From: Marinomonas arctica
Lineage (GTDB): Bacteria > Pseudomonadota > Gammaproteobacteria > Pseudomonadales > Marinomonadaceae
Direction of reading: 5' to 3'
DNA: 64,000 nucleotides
NCBI RefSeq assembly: GCF_003259225.1
Contig: NZ_QHJF01000027.1
Span: 40,261 to 104,260 of the forward strand
In this document: one piece after another, positions 9,500-18,453 of the stretch
Layout of the letters: each line of letters starts with the position of its first letter
Position numbering within the stretch: position 1 is the first letter of the stretch
The notes under the pieces: model-generated
Seen by the model: the letters and a program-made list of their open reading frames with translations, nothing else
Databases searched by the model: none
What the model was told of the DNA's origin: nothing
Made by a program: the position numbers and the translations under genes

Positions 9500-10303
9500 C
9501 TATAAAAACCACATCCGCATGGCAGAGCAAGCAATAAAAATCATAAAGCTGATCAACAAAACATTTTTATCCAATCGACTGTTTTGGTGGCGACAAAGCC
9601 AATAAAAAAAACCATGACAGCATGCCAATATCAACATAGAAGGTAAATGTATAGCACCAGCAAAGCCTGACTCGTCTAGGTTATTAATGGTCTGAGCAGG
9701 ATAAATAAAACCCACCATACCCGCAATAGAAGCAAACACGACAAGGCCATCAATGGTGCCTTGTTGATTCTTTGATGTTATGTTTTTTTGTGTACAAAGG
9801 CTTCTAGCCAGTACACCGCCACCATTACCTGACAACAGAGATAAAACACCAATAAATAGGCCAGTAGGCAAACGCCCCAGCCTGTTGAATAATGAAATTG
9901 TTTTTTGCCGTTGACGCATATCGAATACAGCATTGATCACGGCCATGAGTGCAATCAACGAAAACGCTACTTTAAAGGTTAATAGGTTTGTGATCGAGAG
10001 AAGCTGAGCACCGATCACTGCGCCCATTGCCACTCCAGGCGCAAAGTAAATGAGGCACTGGGAATCGACGTCTTGTCGTCTCATCGCCTGTATCCAAGAA
10101 TATAAGTGCGTCGGTATGAACGCGGTGATGCAAGTGGCGACAATAGGCAACACATACTCTGAAAACGAAAGTCCAAAGACAGGTAAAAAGAAGCCAATAG
10201 TAGGAATGGCAATGAGTGCTGGTGAGACATGAACCGAAGCAAAAGCAGCACCTGTGGCAGCACCAATAAAAATTAATAGAAAGATAAGTTCAATGGTAAA
10301 CAT
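9500..10303 (-). CDS. TSUP (TauE/SafE) family membrane permease
   Basis: Predicted inner-membrane transporter of the TauE/SafE sulfite/organosulfonate exporter family, about 267 residues with some eight hydrophobic segments. The family GNGGG-type motif (LSLLSGNGGGVLARSL) marks the start of the second repeat half. I choose ATG 10303 (MFTIELIFLLIFIGAATG): an earlier frame start at 10369 would lie beyond a terminator hairpin (10340-10361), so the extra 22 residues cannot be on the same message. The substrate cannot be read from sequence. Located between cheV and hemH, all on the same strand. Confidence 0.8.
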   Translation of the reverse strand: MFTIELIFLLIFIGAATGAAFASVHVSPALIAIPTIGFFLPVFGLSFSEYVLPIVATCITAFIPTHLYSWIQAMRRQDVDSQCLIYFAPGVAMGAVIGAQLLSITNLLTFKVAFSLIALMAVINAVFDMRQRQKTISLFNRLGRLPTGLFIGVLSLLSGNGGGVLARSLCTQKNITSKNQQGTIDGLVVFASIAGMVGFIYPAQTINNLDESGFAGAIHLPSMLILACCHGFFYWLCRHQNSRLDKNVLLISFMIFIACSAMRMWFL

Positions 10304-10334
10304 AACAAGCACACTATCCGATAAGAAAGCAGAA

Positions 10335-10361
10335 TAAAAAAAGCAGGCATCTGCCTGCTTT
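10335..10361 (-). terminator. Rho-independent terminator of cheV
   Basis: Perfect 10-bp stem (10340-10349 pairing with 10352-10361, AAAGCAGGCA) with a 2-base loop and an A-run on the plus strand at 10335-10342, which is the U-tract when read leftward. It ends the cheV transcript 33 bases after the stop codon and sets the upstream limit of the TSUP permease gene. Confidence 0.85.
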
Positions 10362-10394
10362 TTATCCAAATCACCAAATATAATTTACAAGAAG

Positions 10395-11330
10395 CTACTC
10401 TCTTTCAACCACACTTCGAATTCTTTCTTGGATCAAGGAGGCCAGTTTATCTGGTTGGAATTTTGACAAAAAGTCATCACAACCCACTTTTTGCACCATG
10501 GCTTTGTTGAAACTACCACTCAGCGACGTATGCAAAACAATGTATAGATCTTTTAATCTAGGGTCTTCGCGAACCTCACGGGTCAGACGGTAACCGTCCA
10601 TCTCTGGCATTTCGGCATCGGTTATCATCATGAGTAGTTTTTCAGGAACAATTTCCCCATCAGCAGCCCATTTTTTTAATTTCTCAAGGCCGCGTTTACC
10701 ATCCGTTGCTTCATGAACCGTAATTCCCATAAAGTCTAACGTCGAACGACATTGCGCCAAACCGACTGAGGAATCATCAACCACTAACACTTCCAAGCCC
10801 TTAGCCAAAGTGAGTAGATCTTTATCGATGATATGGTCGCTCACTCGGCTGTCATAAGGTGAAATCTCAGCCAGTACTTTTTCGACGTCAATAATTTCGA
10901 CGATACGATCATTCACCCGAGTAATCGCGGTCAGGTAATGCTGACGCCCTGTTCCGTCAGGTGGCGGTAAAATTTCATTCCAATTCATGTTTATGATGCG
11001 ATCAACTTCTCCCACCATAAAGCCTTGTACCGTATTATTGTACTCGGTCACAATTAAATTACATGGTTGGGTACGATCAATAGGACGCATACCAATAGAT
11101 TCAGATAAATCAATAACCGGTACGGTTCTACCGCGAAAATGCGTGACGCCAGCTACAGATGGATGTCTATGAGGCATTAAGTTCAATTTAGGCAACATGA
11201 CGACTTCTTGAACTTTAAACACGTTTATTGCGAACATTTGCATTCCACCAAGACGGAACATCAGTAGTTCCAAACGGTTTTCACCAACCAACTTGGTTCT
11301 TTGGTCTACAGCGTCTAACATGCTTGCCAT
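10395..11330 (-). CDS. cheV: Chemotaxis protein CheV (CheW plus receiver domain)
   Basis: Hybrid chemotaxis coupling protein: the CheW-like domain (residues about 15-165) joins receptors to CheA, and the response-regulator receiver (about 178-305) tunes coupling when phosphorylated by CheA. The receiver has the acidic pair in VLVVDDSS, the phospho-acceptor Asp in MMITDAEMPEMDGY near 238, and the conserved Lys in FLSKF. Length (311) is standard for CheV. The gene has its own terminator and is divergent from the EAL/HDOD gene; no che cluster is near, as is common for stand-alone cheV. Confidence 0.93.
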   Translation of the reverse strand: MASMLDAVDQRTKLVGENRLELLMFRLGGMQMFAINVFKVQEVVMLPKLNLMPHRHPSVAGVTHFRGRTVPVIDLSESIGMRPIDRTQPCNLIVTEYNNTVQGFMVGEVDRIINMNWNEILPPPDGTGRQHYLTAITRVNDRIVEIIDVEKVLAEISPYDSRVSDHIIDKDLLTLAKGLEVLVVDDSSVGLAQCRSTLDFMGITVHEATDGKRGLEKLKKWAADGEIVPEKLLMMITDAEMPEMDGYRLTREVREDPRLKDLYIVLHTSLSGSFNKAMVQKVGCDDFLSKFQPDKLASLIQERIRSVVERE

Positions 11331-11442
11331 ATATTACTCCAAACATTTTTAAATTAAGGCATTAATCCATTATAACCATGATATTCTATAAGGCTAAATC
11401 TTACTGTATTTTTTTGTGTCACTCTTCTTGCAAGGACCCTTA

Positions 11443-12627
11443 ATGAAGAACACTGATATACTTTTTTGCCGTAAAGCTTTGGTAAACCGATTGTCAGAAA
11501 CCTCAGCGTATTATCTATTGCATCCAAGTAATGAAACAGAAAGGCCACAGACCTCTTTTTTAAGCTCCTTATTTGTCGATGTCAACCTTATCGAAATAAC
11601 ACAGCAAAAAACTATTTTTTTGCACAGCAATTTAGACGAATTAAGCGTTTTACCTTTGCAATCTAACATCCATATGGTGGTTTTTTTAGAGGCGAAGATG
11701 CTAACGGATCATCATCTCGATGAGCTCTGCGAACTGCGCCTGCAAGGTTATCAACTGGGCATTATCGATCCTCAGCCAGACATGCTATCCATCGACTTGT
11801 TCAACGTTTTTTCCTATGTCATGTTGAGTCTAGATCAAATCAACCTTGAAACAACAATAGCCCGAATTGAACACCCTTTTTTATCTTCCAAAACAATTTG
11901 GGTGGATGCGATAGAGCGTTCCGAGCAATTTGATCAGCTTCGACAAGCGTCGCCAGATGGGCTTTTTAGCGGCAATTTTATTCACAAAACCACGTCGATA
12001 AAAGGTAAGCGAATCTTAGCCCATAAAATGATTTTAATTGATCTACTCGCAGCCCTTAATAATAGCGAGTCTTCTCCGCGTGTTTTAGCTACCTATATCG
12101 AACGAGACCCGACACTGACCTACCGTATTATAAAACTCACGCAGTCGGTGCTTTACAGAAGTCAGTTTAATGTGACCAATGCGCAACGCGCCATAGAAAT
12201 CATCGGCATTAGAGATTTAATAAAATGGGTCGGGGTCGCCATGTTAAGCAGCGTATCAGGCAAACCTGATTGTCTGTTTTCTATGGCTGTATCTCGTGCC
12301 TGCTTTTGTCAAAATCTTTCAGCTGCGCTGTTTCCAAAACTAGAAGGGGCATTCCTGGTTGGCCTGTTTTCTTATCTGCCTAGTTTTCTTGATGAAGAGT
12401 TGCCTTTGTTGTTAAAAGATTTACCGTTAGAGCAACACATTAAATCGGCCCTGTTAGAATACAAAGGCAATTTAGGTGGGGTATTAAAAATTGTCGAAGA
12501 ATACGAAGCTGGACGCTGGGAAAAAATCCCATTCGATCGCCTTGAAACCAAAGGCATCTCGCAACAGACGCTAAAAGACTTGTACATTGAAAGCTTGGAC
12601 AATGCCAAACAGATAGGTAATTTATGA
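11443..12627 (+). CDS. EAL-like/HDOD domain signalling protein (CdgJ/YuxH type)
   Basis: Protein of 394 residues with a degenerate EAL-like N-terminal half (starting DILFCRKALVNRLSE, compare the FARQPI-type start of YuxH proteins) and a HDOD domain in the second half (about 190-390; LLAALNNSESSPRVLATYIERDPTLTYRIIKL is the family core). The EAL catalytic motif is absent, so it should bind partners rather than cleave c-di-GMP. I start at ATG 11443 (MKNTDILFC), nine codons inside the longest frame, because the family begins here and an AAGGA precedes it. It overlaps tatD by four bases. Confidence 0.8.
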   Translation: MKNTDILFCRKALVNRLSETSAYYLLHPSNETERPQTSFLSSLFVDVNLIEITQQKTIFLHSNLDELSVLPLQSNIHMVVFLEAKMLTDHHLDELCELRLQGYQLGIIDPQPDMLSIDLFNVFSYVMLSLDQINLETTIARIEHPFLSSKTIWVDAIERSEQFDQLRQASPDGLFSGNFIHKTTSIKGKRILAHKMILIDLLAALNNSESSPRVLATYIERDPTLTYRIIKLTQSVLYRSQFNVTNAQRAIEIIGIRDLIKWVGVAMLSSVSGKPDCLFSMAVSRACFCQNLSAALFPKLEGAFLVGLFSYLPSFLDEELPLLLKDLPLEQHIKSALLEYKGNLGGVLKIVEEYEAGRWEKIPFDRLETKGISQQTLKDLYIESLDNAKQIGNL

Positions 12628-13400
12628 TAGACATTGGTGTTAACCTTAATCACAGAATGTTTCTTGATGACTTACATGCCACGCTGGCAGACATGCAGCA
12701 AACGGGTGTAAAAGGCATGATTTGTATTGCATCAGACTTCAACGAGAGCAAACAAATTCAAGAGTTAAGTCAGGTTCACCCTAATATTTGGAACACCTTA
12801 GGTTGCCATCCTCATCAGGCGAAGACATGGCACGCTGACAGCAAACGTCATTTTTCGGCACTGATTGAAACCGCGAGACCCGTTGCTATCGGCGAAACAG
12901 GGCTGGATTTCAATCGCAACTATTCAACACCAGACGAACAGCGCTATGCATTTAATGAGCAAATTGAATTGGCCTATGACTATCAGCTGCCACTTTACCT
13001 TCACGAACGTGATGCCCACACGGAAATGATCGCCATTCTTAGTAAGCACCCAGAGCGAGCACAAAAGTCCGTGATCCATTGCTTTACAGGCAGTCAAGCA
13101 GAGCTAGACAACTACTTAACATTAGGACTGTATATCGGGGTGACAGGCTGGGTATCCGATGAGCGTCGTGGCGCCGACTTACAGGCCTCTATTCCTCATA
13201 TACCATTAGATCGATTACTTATAGAAACGGATGCCCCTTATCTTCTACCAAGAAACATTCGTCCCCGTCCGAAAAAAAATCATCCAAAGTATTTGCCTTG
13301 GGTGGCTCAGGAAGTTGCCAGATTGAAAGGCATCTCATTAGACGAATTGATCAAAGCCACCACAATGAATGCCGAAACCCTATTTGGCATTAGCGTGTAG
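12624..13400 (+). CDS. tatD: TatD family metal-dependent nuclease
   Basis: TIM-barrel metal-dependent DNase of the TatD family, with 3'-5' exonuclease activity in E. coli TatD. It has 258 residues. Metal-ligand motifs are visible: GETGLDF (Glu ligand), YLHERDAH, IHCFTGS and IETDAPYLLPRN. The RNIRPRPKKNHPKYLP segment is the one that separates TatD proper from its paralogues YcfH and YjjV. The N-terminal metal His pair is altered: MIDIGVNLNH rather than DSHCHLD, as in TatD itself. The ATG overlaps the EAL/HDOD stop (ATGA). Confidence 0.9.
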   Translation: MIDIGVNLNHRMFLDDLHATLADMQQTGVKGMICIASDFNESKQIQELSQVHPNIWNTLGCHPHQAKTWHADSKRHFSALIETARPVAIGETGLDFNRNYSTPDEQRYAFNEQIELAYDYQLPLYLHERDAHTEMIAILSKHPERAQKSVIHCFTGSQAELDNYLTLGLYIGVTGWVSDERRGADLQASIPHIPLDRLLIETDAPYLLPRNIRPRPKKNHPKYLPWVAQEVARLKGISLDELIKATTMNAETLFGISV

Positions 13401-13443
13401 TTTGACATCAGAACGTCATCGGGAGCCCCATTGCATTAAGTAT

Positions 13444-15825
13444 TTAAAGTAAGGAAAATTGCTGTGATAGCAAACTGGCCATATTCGTCTTAAAAAACGG
13501 CAATATACTATCGGCAATGGGCTCGATCTGTTTTTCGATGTAATGCTCATAATCTAGTTCCACTAAGTCCTTATCACTCTCATAAGGCACCACGCCAGAC
13601 CGCTGATAGACATAATAAACTCGTTTTCGTCCCTTGTTATATTCTAAGGGCAAACCTTGTTCTGCTCTTTTTTGATCTATAATGGCGGCCGCTCTGACAT
13701 GGGGCGGCTTATTTTTGGTATAGGAAGACAACGGGCGGCTGAGTTGTTTGCTGTACACCAATTGCTCGTCGTACTCACCAGACCTCAGTTTCGCAATGGT
13801 TTCTTGGATGTAAGCAATTGGGTTTTCATCGTTAAAAATTTTCTCAAACAAGGTACGTTGGAACTGTCTTGCCAGCGGTGTCCAATCGGTGCGAGCCGCC
13901 TCTAAACCTTTAAACACCAGCTCCCCGTCTGATTTACCGGCGTAGCGCTTTTTACTGCCCTCCTCTTGACCTCTGATCGTTGGCATAAAAAAACGTTCGT
14001 AGACACGTTCAAATTCCAATTCTAAGTGAGAATCCAACTGCGCATAATCTTGGCACCATTGTGATAAACATGCGTTGATTTGTGCGCACAACTGCTTTCC
14101 TTGGTGGTAAGGATTTTCATCAGTATCATCCAAGGTGACAAACAAAGAATCTGTATCTCCATAAATGACTTTGGCTCCTCGTTCTTCCATCCAAGCTTGG
14201 GTTTTGGCAAGTAATTCATGGCCTCGCATGGTGATCGAACTCGCCAATTCAGCATGATAAAAACGGCAAACATTTGATCCCAGTACACCATAAAATGAAT
14301 TCATAATGATTTTGATGGCGTAACTTAAAATGCTATTGGCCGATTTTTTCGCCACTTCTCTTGCCTGAGCAAGCTCACCAACCAGTGCTGGCAAAATAGC
14401 GTATTGACGATGAAAGTGTGCGCCCAAGTACCCAGGAATAAGAGTCCCAGGAACAAGAGTCCCAGGAACAAGCGGTGCTTGGGTGGTTGATTTCACCTCA
14501 ACTGAAACCGGCAAAACCTGAGCCATAATTCGCGCTAAAGGGTCCACATGAAAGGTCCGAATAATACTGGGGTACAAGCTTTTGAAATCGAATACCAATA
14601 CATTCTTATAGAGGCCTGGAATCGAGGACATAACAAAACCACCCGGGCTGGCAACGAACTCATCATTACTCCAGGCTGGAGCGACCCAACCCGCAGAATG
14701 CAATCTGGGCAAATACAAATTTTCGAACGCGGCCACAGAACCTCCGGTCTGTTCAAGCGGAATCCCCGTTAAATCAACCCGTGTTTGTTGCAATTCAATG
14801 AGTTTTAGTTTTTCAAAAATTCGCATAACCAGATCGCAGTCTTGCAGATTATAGGCAACAAAAGCGTCTAAATCTTCTTTGTGAAGTCGCTCGATTTCTT
14901 GCCAACGTTCACTGCCATGAAGCAACTTACCGTCAGCTAGAATTTCTTGGCTCACATGATTCAGACTATATGATTCAAAATGATAGCCTCCAACTTTTAA
15001 TAAAGTAATGCCATCTAAGGCGACTCGTCCGGGAATACTTGCAAAATATTTTCCCTGATTATCAGACGAACGAATACTCCAGCTCTCGCCATTAACACCA
15101 AATGCTGGACGAATGCCTAATGCCTGACAACGTTGATCGATAAACTGCAAATCAAAGCCAATCAAATTCCAGCCAATAAAAATGTCAGGAGAATGTTTTT
15201 TTACGAAACGAATAAAAGCCAACAACAAACTTTTTTCATCAGAGAAGCGCAGAATCAGCGAGGAGGAAGGCGATTGTTCAGTCACCACAAATGCTACCCG
15301 CTGATCTTTAGCGGTAATGCCGATAGACAACAAGGTATTGCTCGACACAGAGGTCTCGATATCGAGTGACCAAACCTTCCATTCGGGCTGCCAATTACTC
15401 GGAATGACACGGGCTTGACGAAAAACCTGCTCGCTTGCATCTGGAACGCCAATAAAGCGAACAGCGCCTCGAATATTACGCTCCATTAAATAACGATTAT
15501 GCGCCTTGATATCTTCTTCAAAAACCGCATACCTCTTTTGCTTAATGAAGTTTAGCATTTGCTGGTGGAGCGTCAGGCTATGACTTTGCACCAATATAAC
15601 GGGGTCGTTATCAAAGGATCGGTAATGTGTTTCAGTACACTGAACGCCCACCACGTCCTGTGGCAAACTAGCAAGCGGTGCATTGGTAAAAAACACACTC
15701 AGTTGTCGGTCAGGAAGAACTTTAACGGTTCCTTGAGGTGTTTTTATGAAGAGACTCATTTCAATGTAGCCGTCAACATCACGCGTTTGACGACTGACAA
15801 TATAGCCCATTTTTTCTACAAACAT
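13444..15825 (-). CDS. polB: DNA polymerase II (family B)
   Basis: SOS-type family B DNA polymerase with proofreading exonuclease, used in replication restart and lesion bypass. It has 793 residues, as E. coli PolB. Exonuclease motif I SLDIETS is near residue 152 and ExoII IGWNLIGFDLQFI near 220. Polymerase motif A DFKSLYPSI is near 412, motif B KIIMNSFYGVLGS near 500, and motif C YGDTDS near 554. A five-residue repeat (LVPGT, LVPGT, LIPGY, residues about 451-465) sits just before the YLGAHF segment, where E. coli has none; it is encoded by three tandem 15-bp units at 14431-14475. No LexA box was identified. Confidence 0.95.
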   Translation of the reverse strand: MFVEKMGYIVSRQTRDVDGYIEMSLFIKTPQGTVKVLPDRQLSVFFTNAPLASLPQDVVGVQCTETHYRSFDNDPVILVQSHSLTLHQQMLNFIKQKRYAVFEEDIKAHNRYLMERNIRGAVRFIGVPDASEQVFRQARVIPSNWQPEWKVWSLDIETSVSSNTLLSIGITAKDQRVAFVVTEQSPSSSLILRFSDEKSLLLAFIRFVKKHSPDIFIGWNLIGFDLQFIDQRCQALGIRPAFGVNGESWSIRSSDNQGKYFASIPGRVALDGITLLKVGGYHFESYSLNHVSQEILADGKLLHGSERWQEIERLHKEDLDAFVAYNLQDCDLVMRIFEKLKLIELQQTRVDLTGIPLEQTGGSVAAFENLYLPRLHSAGWVAPAWSNDEFVASPGGFVMSSIPGLYKNVLVFDFKSLYPSIIRTFHVDPLARIMAQVLPVSVEVKSTTQAPLVPGTLVPGTLIPGYLGAHFHRQYAILPALVGELAQAREVAKKSANSILSYAIKIIMNSFYGVLGSNVCRFYHAELASSITMRGHELLAKTQAWMEERGAKVIYGDTDSLFVTLDDTDENPYHQGKQLCAQINACLSQWCQDYAQLDSHLELEFERVYERFFMPTIRGQEEGSKKRYAGKSDGELVFKGLEAARTDWTPLARQFQRTLFEKIFNDENPIAYIQETIAKLRSGEYDEQLVYSKQLSRPLSSYTKNKPPHVRAAAIIDQKRAEQGLPLEYNKGRKRVYYVYQRSGVVPYESDKDLVELDYEHYIEKQIEPIADSILPFFKTNMASLLSQQFSLL
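14431..14475. repeat. Three tandem 15-bp units inside polB
   Basis: Units CCCAGGAATAAGAGT, CCCAGGAACAAGAGT and CCCAGGAACAAGCGG lie head to tail at 14431-14445, 14446-14460 and 14461-14475. They keep the polB frame and add a Pro-Gly-rich five-residue repeat in the protein. Confidence 0.9.
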
Positions 15826-15862
15826 AGCAACCCGTCTACTCTATGAAAAAGTACCAGAGACC

Positions 15863-15901
15863 GCTTTGTGACATGGCAAATCCGTTGCCATGTCACAAAG
15901 C
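15863..15901. terminator. 17-bp perfect inverted repeat after the ABC permease gene
   Basis: Arms 15863-15879 (GCTTTGTGACATGGCAA) and 15885-15901 are perfectly complementary around a 5-base loop. It lies beyond the permease stop and 38 bases upstream of the polB start. It can act as a transcript end for the permease, but there is no tight U-run: leftward, a T-run comes only ~12 bases later. Its right arm is also present at 15970-15986 because of the 85-bp duplication. Confidence 0.55.
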
Positions 15902-16045
15902 CTTGTCATTACAACCCACGCAATAACAGCATGGGAGGCACTTTTAGCACAGTCCGACTGGCAAATCCGTTGCCATGTCACAAAGCCTTGTCATTACAAC
16001 CCACGCAATAACAGCATGGGAGGCACTTTTAGCACAGTCCGACTG
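15876..16045. repeat. 85-bp perfect tandem duplication covering the permease 3' end
   Basis: Bases 15876-15960 and 15961-16045 are identical 85-bp units, followed by six more matching bases. The right unit contains the last codons and the TAA (15994-15996) of the ABC permease; the left unit is an untranslated copy. The 8-mer TGGCAAAT occurs at both ends and at the junction, the expected footprint of slippage between short repeats. Confidence 0.95.
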
Positions 16046-18453
16046 GCAAATATACCAATGGTTGAAATGACACACACACCAATAACAGGGCCCAATACCC
16101 ACAGTAATGGATGAACACTGGCTTGTGAGTTAAACACAAAGACTTGCAAACCAAACAAACACGCCTCAGCACCAAGCGCGGCAATAATACCCGCAAAGAA
16201 GCCAAGCGCACCAAATTCTACTAAAAGAGCCTGTCTGACCAAGGCACTTTTTGCTCCTAACACTCGTAACAAGGCCCCTTCTTCCAACCTTTCTTCTAGC
16301 GTCGACCGTACACTTGCGAGCAGCACCAGAGCACCTGCACTCAAGATGCAAAACAACACAAGTTGAATGGCTTTTGACAACTGGCCAATAATGCTCTGAA
16401 TCTGCTTAAGAATGTCACCAACGTTCAAAATAGACACAGTTGGGAACTGTGACATAGCTTTGTAGAATGGTTGTGCTGCCGTTTCATCGATAAACAAACT
16501 GCTAACAAAATTGGCAGGATAATCTTCCAACGCACTCTTCGGCAGCATCAGATAAAAGTTAGGTTGCATCGAGCCCCAATCTACTGTGCGTATCGATGTA
16601 ATCGGCAAGGTAATAATATTGCCCCCTATGTTAATAGTAAGCTCATCACCTAATGAAAGCTTGGCTTCTTGGGCCGCTTTTTGCTCCACTGACAGCCCAT
16701 TGGCCGAAAAATCTCCTGCCACCAGTTCATTGCCTTTTCCTATACTGTCCGACCAAGTAAGGTTTAGCTCTCGTTCGTACAGCTCAGGCTCTCCTCTTTC
16801 TTCTGGATAAAGCGCTTCAACTGACTCGCCATTGGCTTCGATAACTCGACCACGGACCATAGGATACCAATCTGATCGCGGTACGTTTAACGCGTCGGTC
16901 GCGTCATTGATGGACTCAATTTGTTCAGCTTGAACATTGAAAAGATAATGGTTTGGTGCGTCTTCTGGCAGCTGTTGTTGCCAGTCTGCAATCAAATTAG
17001 ATTTTACACCGATCAAAATCAAGGTGAGCATGATGATAAGCGTGAACACCAGCAGCTGAAATAAATTCGGGACCAATCGGCGGTACAAAGACGCTAACCC
17101 AATTTGCCAGCCACTTGTTGCCCCCGATGTTAGCGAGCGGCCTAATTTAAACGCCATCCAACCAATACCGGCAACAAACAGCGCAATCGCTGAGATCGCG
17201 GCCGTCATAATACTCGGCAATAGAAAACCATTGGTGTATACGCACATTAATCCGTACATACCCATAAAACCGATTACGTAAATAAATACCGTATTTAGCT
17301 CAACTTTGGCATTTGGCTGCAATACCGATAAGGGCGAAATCTTTATTAAATGGGACATGAGTGGTAAACAAAACACCAGCATCGAGATGGCGCCAGTCGC
17401 TACCCCTAACCACAAACGAGAAACAGAAGGTTCTGGTAAGGCGGTAGACATTAAACCGGAAAGAATCGAAGCGATGAGTTCTTGAATTGCCCAGCCAATG
17501 CCCAAGCCAATCAGCGCACCGGCTAGAAAAAGCGTAAAGAGCTGCTGAAAAAATACCTTACCTAATAACTTAGGAGTAGCACCAAGGGTTTTTAAAATGG
17601 CAACTTGCATCAAATGGCGTTTAACAAAGCGAGCCGAGGCAAGCGCCATAGCCACACCAGACATGATAACGGCCAGGGTTCCTGCTAACAGTAAAAATGA
17701 CTCGGCTCGGCCAATGGTGTCCCCAATACGTTCACCGCGCTGTGTAGGGGTCTGCCAACGTTGACCTTCGTTTAATTGCGGTGTGATCCAGTCTTCATAC
17801 TCGCTAAGCGCAGCACGCTCACCAGCCAATAACAGAGAATAGCGCACACGACTACCAGGAATAATCACGTTTGTAGCGGCAAGATCCGCCATGTTCATGA
17901 CCGCACGCGGTGAGATCGCAAAGGCCGATGTGCTAGAGCCTGGATCTCGCACTAAATATTTTGTGACGGTAAAAGTGGCATCACCAACGTCAACTTGATT
18001 GCCTATTTGAACATTTAACAAACTGGCAAGACGTGAAGAAACCCAAATCTCGCCCGGTTGTGGCGCCTCAGTCGACGACTGCCCTGTCCCAAACAACGTG
18101 TCATCAACAAGGTAAGCGCCTTTTAGTGGGTAGCCTTCTGTCACAGCACTCAATTGGGAAAGCTGAAGCGAGTTATCAGCAAACATCATGGTCGTAAAAG
18201 AGATTCGCTCCGCGTAGCGTAGCGATAACGCCTCTGCTTTTACTTTCCACTCATCTGGTAGCTCGTCATCTGAGCGCACCAAGCGGTCCGCTGCTAATAA
18301 ATTGGCCGATTCTTGTTCAAAAGATAATTGCAGACGATCGATAAACAACCCAATCGAAGTGACTGTGCTCACCGAAATAACCAACGCCAGTAAAAGCGTG
18401 AGAAGATCACCACTGCGAAGGTCTCTTAACATTAGACGAAAAGTAAAACTCAT
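15994..18453 (-). CDS. ABC transporter permease, FtsX-like (YbbP type)
   Basis: Large MacB/FtsX-type permease of about 819 residues with two FtsX domains, resembling E. coli YbbP. Hydrophobic segments lie near the N-terminus (LLTLLLALVISVSTVTSIGLF), at about 260-400, 430-500 and the last 120 residues, with two extracytoplasmic regions between. It probably acts with the adjacent ATPase in lipid, lipoprotein or small-molecule extrusion rather than import. The start is ATG 18453, giving an ATGA overlap with the ATPase stop; the frame is open 17 codons further but that part lies inside the ATPase gene. The 3' end is within an 85-bp tandem duplication. Confidence 0.88.
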   Translation of the reverse strand: MSFTFRLMLRDLRSGDLLTLLLALVISVSTVTSIGLFIDRLQLSFEQESANLLAADRLVRSDDELPDEWKVKAEALSLRYAERISFTTMMFADNSLQLSQLSAVTEGYPLKGAYLVDDTLFGTGQSSTEAPQPGEIWVSSRLASLLNVQIGNQVDVGDATFTVTKYLVRDPGSSTSAFAISPRAVMNMADLAATNVIIPGSRVRYSLLLAGERAALSEYEDWITPQLNEGQRWQTPTQRGERIGDTIGRAESFLLLAGTLAVIMSGVAMALASARFVKRHLMQVAILKTLGATPKLLGKVFFQQLFTLFLAGALIGLGIGWAIQELIASILSGLMSTALPEPSVSRLWLGVATGAISMLVFCLPLMSHLIKISPLSVLQPNAKVELNTVFIYVIGFMGMYGLMCVYTNGFLLPSIMTAAISAIALFVAGIGWMAFKLGRSLTSGATSGWQIGLASLYRRLVPNLFQLLVFTLIIMLTLILIGVKSNLIADWQQQLPEDAPNHYLFNVQAEQIESINDATDALNVPRSDWYPMVRGRVIEANGESVEALYPEERGEPELYERELNLTWSDSIGKGNELVAGDFSANGLSVEQKAAQEAKLSLGDELTINIGGNIITLPITSIRTVDWGSMQPNFYLMLPKSALEDYPANFVSSLFIDETAAQPFYKAMSQFPTVSILNVGDILKQIQSIIGQLSKAIQLVLFCILSAGALVLLASVRSTLEERLEEGALLRVLGAKSALVRQALLVEFGALGFFAGIIAALGAEACLFGLQVFVFNSQASVHPLLWVLGPVIGVCVISTIGIFASRTVLKVPPMLLLRGL

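Noticed and set aside
9375..9530. 52-codon N-terminal extension of ferrochelatase.
   Set aside because: Unlike any ferrochelatase, overlaps the neighbouring permease stop; the family start is ATG 9374.
10304..10369. 22-codon N-terminal extension of the TSUP permease.
   Set aside because: Crosses the cheV terminator hairpin at 10340-10361, so it would not be transcribed with the gene.
14431..14475. Short repeats as a possible CRISPR array.
   Set aside because: Only three contiguous 15-bp units without spacers, in frame inside polB.
15890..16114. Rightward frame through the 85-bp repeat.
   Set aside because: It simply translates both repeat copies antisense to the ABC permease end; the repeated protein pattern is an artefact of the duplication.
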